Positions 27,546-35,171 of a stretch of DNA of 39,898 bases are shown one piece after another. Under the pieces are notes generated by a model. It did not search any database. It saw only the letters and a program-made list of their open reading frames with translations, and was not told where the DNA came from. Source of the stretch: an uncultured Gammaproteobacteria bacterium (GTDB lineage Bacteria; Pseudomonadota; Gammaproteobacteria; Pseudomonadales; Halieaceae). The position numbers and the translations under genes are program-made. The stretch's first letter is position 1, and each line of letters begins with the position of its first letter. The stretch covers positions 102,822-142,719 of the forward strand of contig CABYJX010000001.1 of the NCBI GenBank assembly GCA_902519405.1. The letters are read 5' to 3'.

Positions 27546-28721
27546 ATGACTAAGTCAAATGGAAGTCGGAGATTTTCTAAAAGAGCAATAGATATCGAAC
27601 CCTTCAGAGTGGTCGAAATATTGGCTAGAGCTAAGGAATTAGAAAGGCAGGGGAGGGAAATTATACATCTTTGCGCAGGAGAGCCTGATTTCTCAACTGC
27701 AGCTCCTATTCGTGAGGCTGGTATGAGAGCAATCTCCGAGGGGTGCACGGGATACAGTGAAGTTGGTGGAATCCCAAAACTTCGTCAAGCTTTATCTGAA
27801 TTTTATGCGGAAGATTATGGTATACATGTTCCACCAGAGAAAATTTTAATCACCCCAGGAGCATCTGGCGGAATCCTGTTGATATGTGCACTGCTTCTCA
27901 ACCCCAGAGAAGCGATGCTGGTGACCGATCCGGGCTATCCGTGTAACCGTCACTTTATGAGGCTAGTAGAGGCCAATGCGCAGTTAGTCCCCGTTACCGC
28001 GCAAGATAATTTTCAACTTACTCCTGAGCTCATTAATCAAAATTGGAAGGAAAATACCGTTGGAGCAATGGTAGCGTCTCCTTCTAACCCCACCGGCACC
28101 ACCTTAAGTAGAGATGATTTAAAGAAGATTTCTATACTGTTGAAAAAATTAGGTGGACATCTGATAGTCGATGAAATTTACCACGGGCTAGGATTTAAAA
28201 AGGATATTCCATCAATATTAGAGATTGATCCCAATGCTTTTGTGGTTAATAGCTTTTCGAAATATTTCGGTATGACTGGTTGGCGTTTAGGCTGGTTGGT
28301 GGCACCAGAAGATGCTGTTAAAGAGATGGAAAAATTAGCACAACATTTATTTATTTCCCTGTCCACGCCAGCGCAATATGCGGCGCTTGCCTGTTTTGAG
28401 GAGAGAACGAGGATTATTCTGGATAAACGTAGGGAAATCTACCGCGAGCGAAAAGACTTCTTACTTCAAGCGTTGATTTCTCTTGGTTTCTCTGTGCCAT
28501 GTGTTCCAGAGGGAGCTTTATATATTTACACTAACGCTAGTAAATTTACGGAAGATAGTGATTTCTTCTGTATGGAGCTTTTAGAAGGGCAAGGTGTTGC
28601 AGTCACACCAGGAACAGACTTTGGTTTGATTGGTGCTAAACAGCATGTTCGGTTTGCCTATACTGCTGATATGGACTTGCTCTCCTCCGCGGTGGATAGG
28701 ATCGCAAAAATGGCTTGTTAA
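27546..28721 (+). CDS. PLP-dependent class I/II aminotransferase (aspartate aminotransferase-like)
   Basis: A 391-residue fold-type I aminotransferase. Visible motifs are CAGEPDFSTAAP near the N-terminus, the GASGGILL cofactor-binding turn, SPSNPTGTTLS, VDEIYHGLGF with the PLP-binding Asp and Tyr, and NSFSKYFGMTGWRLGW with the Schiff-base Lys. HVRFAYT near the end has the substrate-carboxylate Arg. The family is broad, so the amino donor cannot be fixed. The start is ATG 27546 with AGG at 27536-27538; TTG at 27540 is an alternative. It lies divergent to dksA and upstream of sfsA, the Pseudomonas-like order. Confidence 0.88.
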   Translation: MTKSNGSRRFSKRAIDIEPFRVVEILARAKELERQGREIIHLCAGEPDFSTAAPIREAGMRAISEGCTGYSEVGGIPKLRQALSEFYAEDYGIHVPPEKILITPGASGGILLICALLLNPREAMLVTDPGYPCNRHFMRLVEANAQLVPVTAQDNFQLTPELINQNWKENTVGAMVASPSNPTGTTLSRDDLKKISILLKKLGGHLIVDEIYHGLGFKKDIPSILEIDPNAFVVNSFSKYFGMTGWRLGWLVAPEDAVKEMEKLAQHLFISLSTPAQYAALACFEERTRIILDKRREIYRERKDFLLQALISLGFSVPCVPEGALYIYTNASKFTEDSDFFCMELLEGQGVAVTPGTDFGLIGAKQHVRFAYTADMDLLSSAVDRIAKMAC

Positions 28722-28722
28722 T

Positions 28723-29421
28723 TTGAAGTTTCCCAAATTGAGACCAGCGTATTTGGTCAGTAGATATAAGCGATTTTTAGCAGACGTTGAATTTTTAGAT
28801 GGATCTATCGTTACGGTCCACTGTCCGAATACCGGTGCCATGACTGGCTGTATCGATTCTGGATCAAAGGTATGGCTTTCTCATAGTGAGGATCCCAAAC
28901 GGAAATATGCATATACATTGGAGCTTGTAGAAACGAAAAATGGATTAACTTGTATTCATTCAGCTAGAGCAAATAAAGTTGTAATGGAGGCTTTAGAAAA
29001 TGGGCTTATTAAAGAATTGTCTGAATACAGACATATTTCATCAGAAGTGCGTTATGGTCAGAGTAGTAGAGCAGATTTCGTTCTGTATAGAGAAGACGAG
29101 ACTTCCATAATTTTAGAGGTAAAGGCGGTCACCTTTCATTTAGGCGAAGGTCTAGGGGCTTTTCCAGATGCAAAAAGTGTTAGAGCATTAAAGCACACGG
29201 TTGAATTAACAAATGCTATTAACTCTTCTACACGAAGCTTGATAATCTTTTGCGTTTTGCACTCTGGTATTAATAAGGTCAGCGTAGCTAGAGAAATTGA
29301 TCCAGCCTATTATGTTGCGGTTGAAACAGCTTTAAGAGCAGGCTTAGAAGTACAGGCTTGGGGTGTTGATATTTCCACTAGTGCGATGACTCTTAGTAGG
29401 CGCATTCCTTTTAATCTGTGA
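28723..29421 (+). CDS. sfsA: Sugar fermentation stimulation protein SfsA homologue
   Basis: A 232-residue SfsA/DUF-type protein with a PD-(D/E)XK nuclease-like core: RYKRFLADVEF near the start, VHCPNTGAMTGC, the SSEVRYGQSSRADFVLY segment and LEVKAVTF. Length matches E. coli SfsA (234). E. coli SfsA has been reported to affect maltose gene expression and bind DNA, but the biochemical role is unclear. I set the start at TTG 28723, one base after the aminotransferase stop, because the longer frame from 28630 adds 31 residues with no family match. Its end overlaps the convergent cdhA stop by 11 bases. Confidence 0.9.
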   Translation: MKFPKLRPAYLVSRYKRFLADVEFLDGSIVTVHCPNTGAMTGCIDSGSKVWLSHSEDPKRKYAYTLELVETKNGLTCIHSARANKVVMEALENGLIKELSEYRHISSEVRYGQSSRADFVLYREDETSIILEVKAVTFHLGEGLGAFPDAKSVRALKHTVELTNAINSSTRSLIIFCVLHSGINKVSVAREIDPAYYVAVETALRAGLEVQAWGVDISTSAMTLSRRIPFNL

Positions 29422-30376
29422 CTTTGCTTCTATTAAGCACTTGCCCGGCAGCCCAGTCTGCATCTTTAAGTGCAAGCAAGAATCGCACTAAATTTTTATC
29501 CCGTATCTTTTCTAGCTTACTAATAGCAATATTTCCGGATTGTTCTTCTGATTGTTTAACTATTTTTGAGATCAGCTCCTCATCCAATTTTGGAACATCG
29601 GTTAATTTTGACCAGGGAGCGGAAAGGTAGGGGCCAAATTGCTTCAAAAAGTGTTCCATTCCATTTTCACCACCGGCTACTCTAAAGGTTTCGAACAAAC
29701 CCATCTGTGCCCATCTCAAGCCAAAACCATGTGTAATGATTTCATCAATCTGCTTAGTTGACGCAACACCATCTTTAACTAGCCATAATGCTTCGCGCCA
29801 AAGAGCTTCCATTAGCCGATCCCCGACATGAGCCGGAACTTCTGATCTGATGGTGATCGGTTTCATAGAGATATCCTCAAGCAATTCTTCTGCTCTTTGA
29901 ATTAAGTTTTCACTGATCAAGCTTGATGGCACTAATTCAACAATTGGTAACAGATATACCGGATTATATGGGTGTGCCACTAAAATTTGTTCAGGTTTGG
30001 AAAGACCCTTATGCAACTCGCTAGGTGTGAAACCTGAAGTCGATGAGCAAATAATGGCATTTGGATCGCACGACTTCTGAATAGCTGATAATGTTTTGAA
30101 TTTTATTGGTAGCCGCTCTGGAACAGATTCCTGTATCCAGCTAGCTTCACTTACTGCACAAGAAAGAGAGTTTTTGAGAGTTAATTTTCCTTCCTTAGGT
30201 AATTCGTTTGGGTAAAGCTTGGGAAAGCTGCTTCTGGCATTATCCATCACGCTAGCAAGCTTTTGCGGCGTGTCAGGGTCAGGGTCATATAATGATACAT
30301 CCCACCCATGAAGAAGAAATCTTGCCGCCCACCCAGCTCCGATAACTCCGCTTCCTATAATGGAAGCAACTGGCAT
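29411..30376 (-). CDS. cdhA: Carnitine 3-dehydrogenase (3-hydroxyacyl-CoA dehydrogenase family)
   Basis: Probably oxidises L-carnitine to 3-dehydrocarnitine with NAD+. It is 321 residues, the size of P. aeruginosa CdhA. The Rossmann motif IGSGVIGAGWAARFLLHGWDVSLYDPDPD (shown by its GSGVIG at 8-13) starts the protein; HPYNPVYLLPIVELVPS holds the catalytic His. HVGDRLMEALWREALWL begins the helical C-terminal domain. No thioesterase domain is fused, unlike the two-domain homologues. Its ATG overlaps the BKACE stop by one base (TAATG), so the two are translationally coupled. The general family could act on other 3-hydroxy acids; the neighbours make carnitine the best guess. Confidence 0.82.
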   Translation of the reverse strand: MPVASIIGSGVIGAGWAARFLLHGWDVSLYDPDPDTPQKLASVMDNARSSFPKLYPNELPKEGKLTLKNSLSCAVSEASWIQESVPERLPIKFKTLSAIQKSCDPNAIICSSTSGFTPSELHKGLSKPEQILVAHPYNPVYLLPIVELVPSSLISENLIQRAEELLEDISMKPITIRSEVPAHVGDRLMEALWREALWLVKDGVASTKQIDEIITHGFGLRWAQMGLFETFRVAGGENGMEHFLKQFGPYLSAPWSKLTDVPKLDEELISKIVKQSEEQSGNIAISKLEKIRDKNLVRFLLALKDADWAAGQVLNRSKVTD

Positions 30377-31284
30377 TAGTTGGTTTCCCGTTTTATTAGA
30401 TTTAATTCGCTCCTTACTTCTTCCGGAGTCATAATTGCAACGCCCATATTCTCGATAATCCTCCTCGCTTTCTCTACAAGTTGGGCGTTAGTAGCCAAGG
30501 TTCCTCGCTCTAGCCACAGGTTGTCCTCGAGACCTACGCGGACGTTCCCCCCACTTAATATTGCAGCAGCGACATAAGCCATTTGGTGCTTACCGAGAGA
30601 GAAAGCAGAATGTATCCAGTCTGCTGGGAGGTTATTTACCATCGCCATAAAGGTGTTTAGATCGTCTGGAGCACCCCAAGGTATTCCCATACACAATTGA
30701 ACCATCACCGGACTATCTATCAATCCCTCTGATGCCAGATTTTTCGCTAGCCACAAATGACCTGTGTCAAAAGCCTCGATTTCAACTCGTATCGCTAATT
30801 CCTGCATTAATTTTGCCATTGCCCGTAGGGTTCCTGGGGTATTTGTCATTACGTAGTCAGCTTCAGCAAAATTCATGGTGCCGCAATCTAGTGTGGTGAT
30901 TTCGGGTAGGCAGGCTACAAGATGTTCAACTCGTTCAGATGCTCCAACTAGATCAGTACCTTCTGAGAGTGGGAGAGGTTTTTCTGAAGAGCCCAAAACA
31001 AGATCGCCTCCCATACCAGAGGTTAAGTTTATTACAACATCAACCTCGGATTCTCGAATAGCCTGAGTGACCTGACGATAAAGATCGACATTGCGCGATG
31101 GTATTCCAGTTTCTGGGTCTCTAACATGGCAATGTACTATCGCGGCACCGGCTTTAGCGGCATCTATCGCTGCATTTGCAATCTCTGTAGGTGACCTAGG
31201 GACATGCGGACTTCTGTCTTGTGTACTCCCTGATCCAGTTATGGCGGCCGTGATGAATACTTTTTCACGAAGCTTTAGCGGCAT
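30376..31284 (-). CDS. cdhC: Beta-keto acid cleavage enzyme (BKACE, DUF849), probable 3-dehydrocarnitine cleavage enzyme
   Basis: BKACE enzymes use zinc to condense a beta-keto acid with acetyl-CoA and cleave it into acetoacetate and a new acyl-CoA. The 302-residue protein begins VFITAAITGSGST and has the zinc pair His51/His53 in VHCHVRD. SRNVDLYRQV, NLTSGMGGDL and the late NVRVGLEDNL motif are all typical. Next to a carnitine dehydrogenase it most likely converts 3-dehydrocarnitine plus acetyl-CoA to betainyl-CoA and acetoacetate, as CdhC does in Pseudomonas. GGGAG precedes the ATG. Betainyl-CoA thioesterase (CdhB) is not present in the window. Confidence 0.85.
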   Translation of the reverse strand: MPLKLREKVFITAAITGSGSTQDRSPHVPRSPTEIANAAIDAAKAGAAIVHCHVRDPETGIPSRNVDLYRQVTQAIRESEVDVVINLTSGMGGDLVLGSSEKPLPLSEGTDLVGASERVEHLVACLPEITTLDCGTMNFAEADYVMTNTPGTLRAMAKLMQELAIRVEIEAFDTGHLWLAKNLASEGLIDSPVMVQLCMGIPWGAPDDLNTFMAMVNNLPADWIHSAFSLGKHQMAYVAAAILSGGNVRVGLEDNLWLERGTLATNAQLVEKARRIIENMGVAIMTPEEVRSELNLIKRETN

Positions 31285-31307
31285 TTTTTGCTCCCATTCC
31301 AGTTGAG

Positions 31308-32513
31308 CTATTTATTTTTCATTGCTCTGTTGGTGATTCTTGCGCAAGAAAGAATTTCATCGCGATCAATATAAATTCCTCTTAGGTGCCTGAACCCGCC
31401 TCCATCAAAAGCATTTCTACCATGCAATATTCTGCGGTTATCAAAGCATACGACATCTCCAGGCTCGAACGGAAATTGGATTTGAAATCTGCTATCTGAG
31501 GCCAGTTTATACAATCTCTGCATTGCCGAGTATGCCATTGGGATATGGCTCAGTGGCATGTCTGGAAAAGCTCGTACTGGATAAAACGCCCTCAACGTAA
31601 GAGGTCTTCCAAACTCAGCTAATTCAATGATCGGTCCAGACCAACGATGATCTATACCTGGCCCCCGATTAAAGAAAATCCAATTACAGGTGGTTAAGAT
31701 TTGGTAATCCTCGGCCCAATCAGCTTTTAAGGTTTCTACTACCGCATAACCATCTGTCATTGTTGATTTACCTCCGCGGGTTTCATTTTTCAAACAGTGC
31801 AAGAATTGAAATCCGGGCGGTGTTTCTCTCGTAGGAAGATCAGTGTGAGGACTAAGGGCTAGTGAGGTGTTTGCGGTTGAATTTGTATCGGCATTGCCAG
31901 CAAGTTTTACATCAGCTTTTACGTCCCAGATTTTTCCAAAATTAGTAGAACGAATTGGTCCAACAGCCTCTGAAATTTTCTCTAGAAAGTTTACATCTTC
32001 CGAGGCTTTTTGAAGCTTGGCAATGCCTTTTTCTAACAGTGTATTAATCCATTCTCTCTTGGATTTTTGACATACTAAAACCTGCTTAGCGTCAAAGCAT
32101 TTTGGTTGGGTATGTTCTTTTGACGTCCAAAGGGTTGTTTTAGGTATAAAAGAATCAATAATATGTTGATTAAGGGCAATATGTCTTAGCCAGCCAGGAT
32201 GATAAGTAGCGGGCAGTTCATCAGGGTCCCATAAGATGGACAAGGCTCCGTCATTCGTTATTGAGACCTTCTGAAACTTAATATCTTCACAGAAATATTG
32301 TGGCTCAAAAATACCCTCTCGGGTTGCTATATCTATCCCTCCTGCACCAATAGCATTTTCTCTAAGCCACAAAATGTAGCAAGTTAAAGATATATTATCT
32401 CCCCAGTATATGTGCAAAAAATCGCTAGATTTATCAACTGAGGTAATTGGTTCCCATGGGTAATCATAAAAGTCTGGGGACAAAATATTTGATCTTGGGT
32501 ATGTACTAGTCAT
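31308..32513 (-). CDS. Gamma-butyrobetaine dioxygenase-like 2-oxoglutarate/Fe(II) oxygenase
   Basis: A 401-residue TauD/BBOX-type enzyme that would hydroxylate gamma-butyrobetaine to L-carnitine with O2 and 2-oxoglutarate. The Fe(II) facial triad is visible: His223 and Asp225 in SPHTDLPTRE, and His364 in NRRILHGRNAF. The end GGFRHLRGIYIDRDEIL supplies the 2-oxoglutarate Arg and matches the BBOX/trimethyllysine hydroxylase C-terminus. The N-terminal GBBH-like domain is present (ILWLRENA), but the cysteines that usually bind Zn there are missing: the stretch reads IGAGGIDIATREG. It precedes BKACE by 23 bases and starts the set. Trimethyllysine hydroxylase is the main alternative. Confidence 0.82.
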   Translation of the reverse strand: MTSTYPRSNILSPDFYDYPWEPITSVDKSSDFLHIYWGDNISLTCYILWLRENAIGAGGIDIATREGIFEPQYFCEDIKFQKVSITNDGALSILWDPDELPATYHPGWLRHIALNQHIIDSFIPKTTLWTSKEHTQPKCFDAKQVLVCQKSKREWINTLLEKGIAKLQKASEDVNFLEKISEAVGPIRSTNFGKIWDVKADVKLAGNADTNSTANTSLALSPHTDLPTRETPPGFQFLHCLKNETRGGKSTMTDGYAVVETLKADWAEDYQILTTCNWIFFNRGPGIDHRWSGPIIELAEFGRPLTLRAFYPVRAFPDMPLSHIPMAYSAMQRLYKLASDSRFQIQFPFEPGDVVCFDNRRILHGRNAFDGGGFRHLRGIYIDRDEILSCARITNRAMKNK

Positions 32514-32593
32514 TTTTATTGATACTTGTAATCAACTTTATGGAAACCTAGTAAACATATAATTATACGAGAGCTTATTCTAGTTTTAGTACC

Positions 32594-33190
32594 TTAACCA
32601 GCATTCTTATCCTGATTTATTATTTTCTGATCCTCATGATTTTCTTGAGTCATTTTAAAGAGTAATTCTGACAGGTGAGATGGAGGCAGACCAGGCAGAA
32701 CCGCGACCTCAATTTTTCCGTATTTATCCAATATGAATGTACTATATCCATGATCGATTTGCTTATTAGCCCCATGGTGCTTATTTTCTTTAGGTGAAAC
32801 TCCATAGTAATCCACTAGTTTCGCTACGCTATCTGAATTTCCAGAAATGCCAGTGAAAGAAGGATGAAAATTTCTAAGATAATTAGCAATTACTTCTGGT
32901 CTGTCTCTTTCAGGATCTATAGTTAAAAATACAGGTTGTACAAGATCGATATTCCCTTCTAAATCACTAAGGGCAATAGTTGCGCGAGCCATTTCTATTG
33001 GGCAAATATCTTCACAATTAGTAAAACCTATAACTAGAAGTACTACTTTCCCTTTTAACTGATCGACTGAAAAGGGTTCTCCTAGATGATCTACTAATTT
33101 TTCCTTCGCAGTTGTGGTAAATGGAAATACAACCAGAAAAAAAATAAAGGCTAACCTACCTAAGCATTCTGATCCTCTGTCAGTTGTCAT
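32594..33190 (-). CDS. SCO1/SenC-family copper chaperone
   Basis: A 198-residue periplasmic thioredoxin-fold protein with an N-terminal membrane/signal segment (about residues 12-27). The copper-binding residues are complete: Cys59 and Cys63 in TNCEDICP (CxxxC) and the distal His147 in QIDHGYSTFILD. SCO proteins deliver copper to cytochrome oxidase CuA; next to mtoX it may load the copper site of methanethiol oxidase. It follows the SCO-peroxidase gene by 25 bases and ends 80 bases before the dioxygenase. SCO-family genes are commonly found with mtoX in methylotrophs. Confidence 0.9.
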   Translation of the reverse strand: MTTDRGSECLGRLAFIFFLVVFPFTTTAKEKLVDHLGEPFSVDQLKGKVVLLVIGFTNCEDICPIEMARATIALSDLEGNIDLVQPVFLTIDPERDRPEVIANYLRNFHPSFTGISGNSDSVAKLVDYYGVSPKENKHHGANKQIDHGYSTFILDKYGKIEVAVLPGLPPSHLSELLFKMTQENHEDQKIINQDKNAG

Positions 33191-33215
33191 TAGAGTTCAT
33201 TAACTATATCTGTCT

Positions 33216-35129
33216 TCATATTCCAACATCGCCCACGACTTCATTAGTTGCCTCTGCAACGAGTGCTCCTACATTGCTTCCGGTCAGTGTATCGAGAAAT
33301 GACGTTAAATCCGAGATCTCCTGTTGATTTAAATTAAGTGGCTGGATTAAAGGGTCTAAAAGAGGATTAGAGATGCCACCATCATTGTAAAATTCTACTA
33401 CCTCCTTGAGAGTAGATATTGAACCATTATGCATGTATGGCGATGTAAGTGCGATGTTTCGTAGGGTGGGTGTTCTAAACTTCCACCGATCTTCGGGATT
33501 TTGGGTGATTGCATATAAACCAAGGTCTGGCTTGATAGGGCCGCTGACGGATTTAATAATGCCATAATCTACTTCTGTAAAGATTCCCGGAGCTAATTGC
33601 ACAGTTTGTTTCTTTTGTTTGTGAGGTATAGAACGCAAATATCCTACCCCAGTATTTCTCATTTTATAATCACTAAAAAGTGCGTTTTCTTTACCTAGGA
33701 CGTGACAGCTAGCACAACCGGCTTTACCGACGAAAAGTGCAAAGCCTCGTTTTTGATTAGGCTGAAAAACATCTGCTTCTTTTCCAAAATACCAACGATC
33801 AAATAAGGAATTACCAGAATTAAGACTATTTTGATAAGCCGCGAGAGCATCTCCAATAGCTTCCATCGAAATCTTCGAATCTCCGAATGCTGAAAAGAAG
33901 AGAGGCGGGTAATCTGGTATAGATCGTATTCTGTTTATCACGTAACCAACAGAAGGGTTACCCATTTCATTTTTATCTAAAAGAGGAGACCAAACTTGCT
34001 GGGATAGAGAATCTTCTCTTCCATCATGAAAAAGTTTTGGAGAAAAACCAATGTTGTAAAGACTTGGAGCATTTCGAGTGACGGTTCTACCCTCAATACC
34101 AACCGAAGTAGCTAATTCGTTACTAGTAAAACCTTGCTCAGGTATATGGCACATAGCGCATGACATGGTATTGTTAAGAGATAGCCTGCGATCTAGAAAT
34201 AATCGCCTGCCAAGGTAAATTTTTTCTTCTAATTTTAGATCTCTGTCGAGCCTGTGTGGAGGAAGTCCTAGGTTTGATTGTATTCGTGTGGTTTTGGGCG
34301 AGTGCGTTAAATTATTTTTCCTTTTTAGTGGGTTAGATTGAGATTTAAAATTTTTATTTTCGTATCCCTTTCGCACATCGCCGGGTCCCAGTTGGGTAGG
34401 TTGCGTAAGAAACATTTCCTCTCTCGATTTTTCTGGAGAGATCTCATCATTCTTTAATAACGTGAGTAGATCGCGATATATGATTTCTGAATGCAGATAG
34501 GGCACACTGTATATATTCCGAATTCTCTTTTTTGGATCAATAAGGAAGACTCGTAATATATGGATCAGTTCTTCAGTATTAGATCCATTTATAAAGCGCT
34601 TTCTTTGTACATCTTGGTTATAGGCTTCGAGAATAGGAATTAGCTCTGTCTCTGATGATGAGGTCAGGAAGTCCCACGACCCTTTGCTATCGGTTATGGT
34701 AAAATTTGCTGCGTATTTTTGTATAACATTTGGTGTGTCTCGAGCTGGATCAAAACTGAGGCTCACAAGTTTCAGGTTGTCCGCTATAATAGAGTCAACT
34801 TGCATATTACGTTTTAGTTGATAAAACACGTAAGCAGTGAGAGGACAGCCGTTTACGTCTGCACAAGATGCATACATGAAACTTAATAAGGCATAATTTT
34901 CCCCAAGAGCTGAATGCAGACTAACTGTCTCTCCTGAGTCCGTTAAAACCATTCCATCACCCGCCGTTCCTATGCTAGGTAGTGAGTAACTTCCAGGATC
35001 GGGTAAAAGAAATGGAGTATCCCCATAACCAGGCGCCAACTTTTGCCCAGCAGCAGTACCAACTTGAAGACTTATTATCAAGCAAAGAAAAAGGCTAGAC
35101 TTAACAAATGAACTCGTCTTTAGGACCAA
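33216..35129 (-). CDS. Fusion of SCO-like domain with di-heme cytochrome c peroxidase/MauG domain
   Basis: A 637-residue exported protein (signal about 1-28) combining two domains that are usually separate. Residues about 50-225 form a SCO/thioredoxin-like domain with Cys89 and Cys95 in SCADVNGCP (CX5C, not the usual CX3C) and a His near 190 before FLIDP. Residues about 300-620 form a di-heme peroxidase with heme motifs CAMCH (324-328) and CASCH (472-476). A C-terminal SPYMHNGSISTLKEVVEFYNDGG segment has Met566 as probable axial ligand. MauG-type proteins use heme chemistry to mature amine dehydrogenases; bacterial peroxidases reduce H2O2. Start TTG 35129 with AGGAG upstream. It directly follows mtoX and may mature it or remove its H2O2. 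Confidence 0.87.
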   Translation of the reverse strand: MVLKTSSFVKSSLFLCLIISLQVGTAAGQKLAPGYGDTPFLLPDPGSYSLPSIGTAGDGMVLTDSGETVSLHSALGENYALLSFMYASCADVNGCPLTAYVFYQLKRNMQVDSIIADNLKLVSLSFDPARDTPNVIQKYAANFTITDSKGSWDFLTSSSETELIPILEAYNQDVQRKRFINGSNTEELIHILRVFLIDPKKRIRNIYSVPYLHSEIIYRDLLTLLKNDEISPEKSREEMFLTQPTQLGPGDVRKGYENKNFKSQSNPLKRKNNLTHSPKTTRIQSNLGLPPHRLDRDLKLEEKIYLGRRLFLDRRLSLNNTMSCAMCHIPEQGFTSNELATSVGIEGRTVTRNAPSLYNIGFSPKLFHDGREDSLSQQVWSPLLDKNEMGNPSVGYVINRIRSIPDYPPLFFSAFGDSKISMEAIGDALAAYQNSLNSGNSLFDRWYFGKEADVFQPNQKRGFALFVGKAGCASCHVLGKENALFSDYKMRNTGVGYLRSIPHKQKKQTVQLAPGIFTEVDYGIIKSVSGPIKPDLGLYAITQNPEDRWKFRTPTLRNIALTSPYMHNGSISTLKEVVEFYNDGGISNPLLDPLIQPLNLNQQEISDLTSFLDTLTGSNVGALVAEATNEVVGDVGI

Positions 35130-35147
35130 TTTTTTTTATCTCCTAGG

Positions 35148-35164
35148 ACGCCCTGTTAGGGCGT
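35148..35164 (-). promoter_or_regulatory. Intercistronic hairpin between mtoX and the SCO-peroxidase gene
   Basis: ACGCCCT (35148-35154) and AGGGCGT (35158-35164) form a perfect 7-bp GC-rich stem with a 3-base loop. On the minus strand it lies 7 bases after the mtoX stop and just before the AGGAG of the next gene. There is no immediate T-run, so it more likely stabilises the mtoX mRNA 3' end or partly blocks the downstream ribosome-binding site. Confidence 0.6.
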
Positions 35165-35171
35165 TTGAAAA

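Noticed and set aside
28630-28722. Long N-terminal extension of the SfsA frame overlapping the aminotransferase
   Set aside because: The extra 31 residues do not match SfsA, and the frame shadows the upstream gene; TTG 28723 gives the family's usual length.
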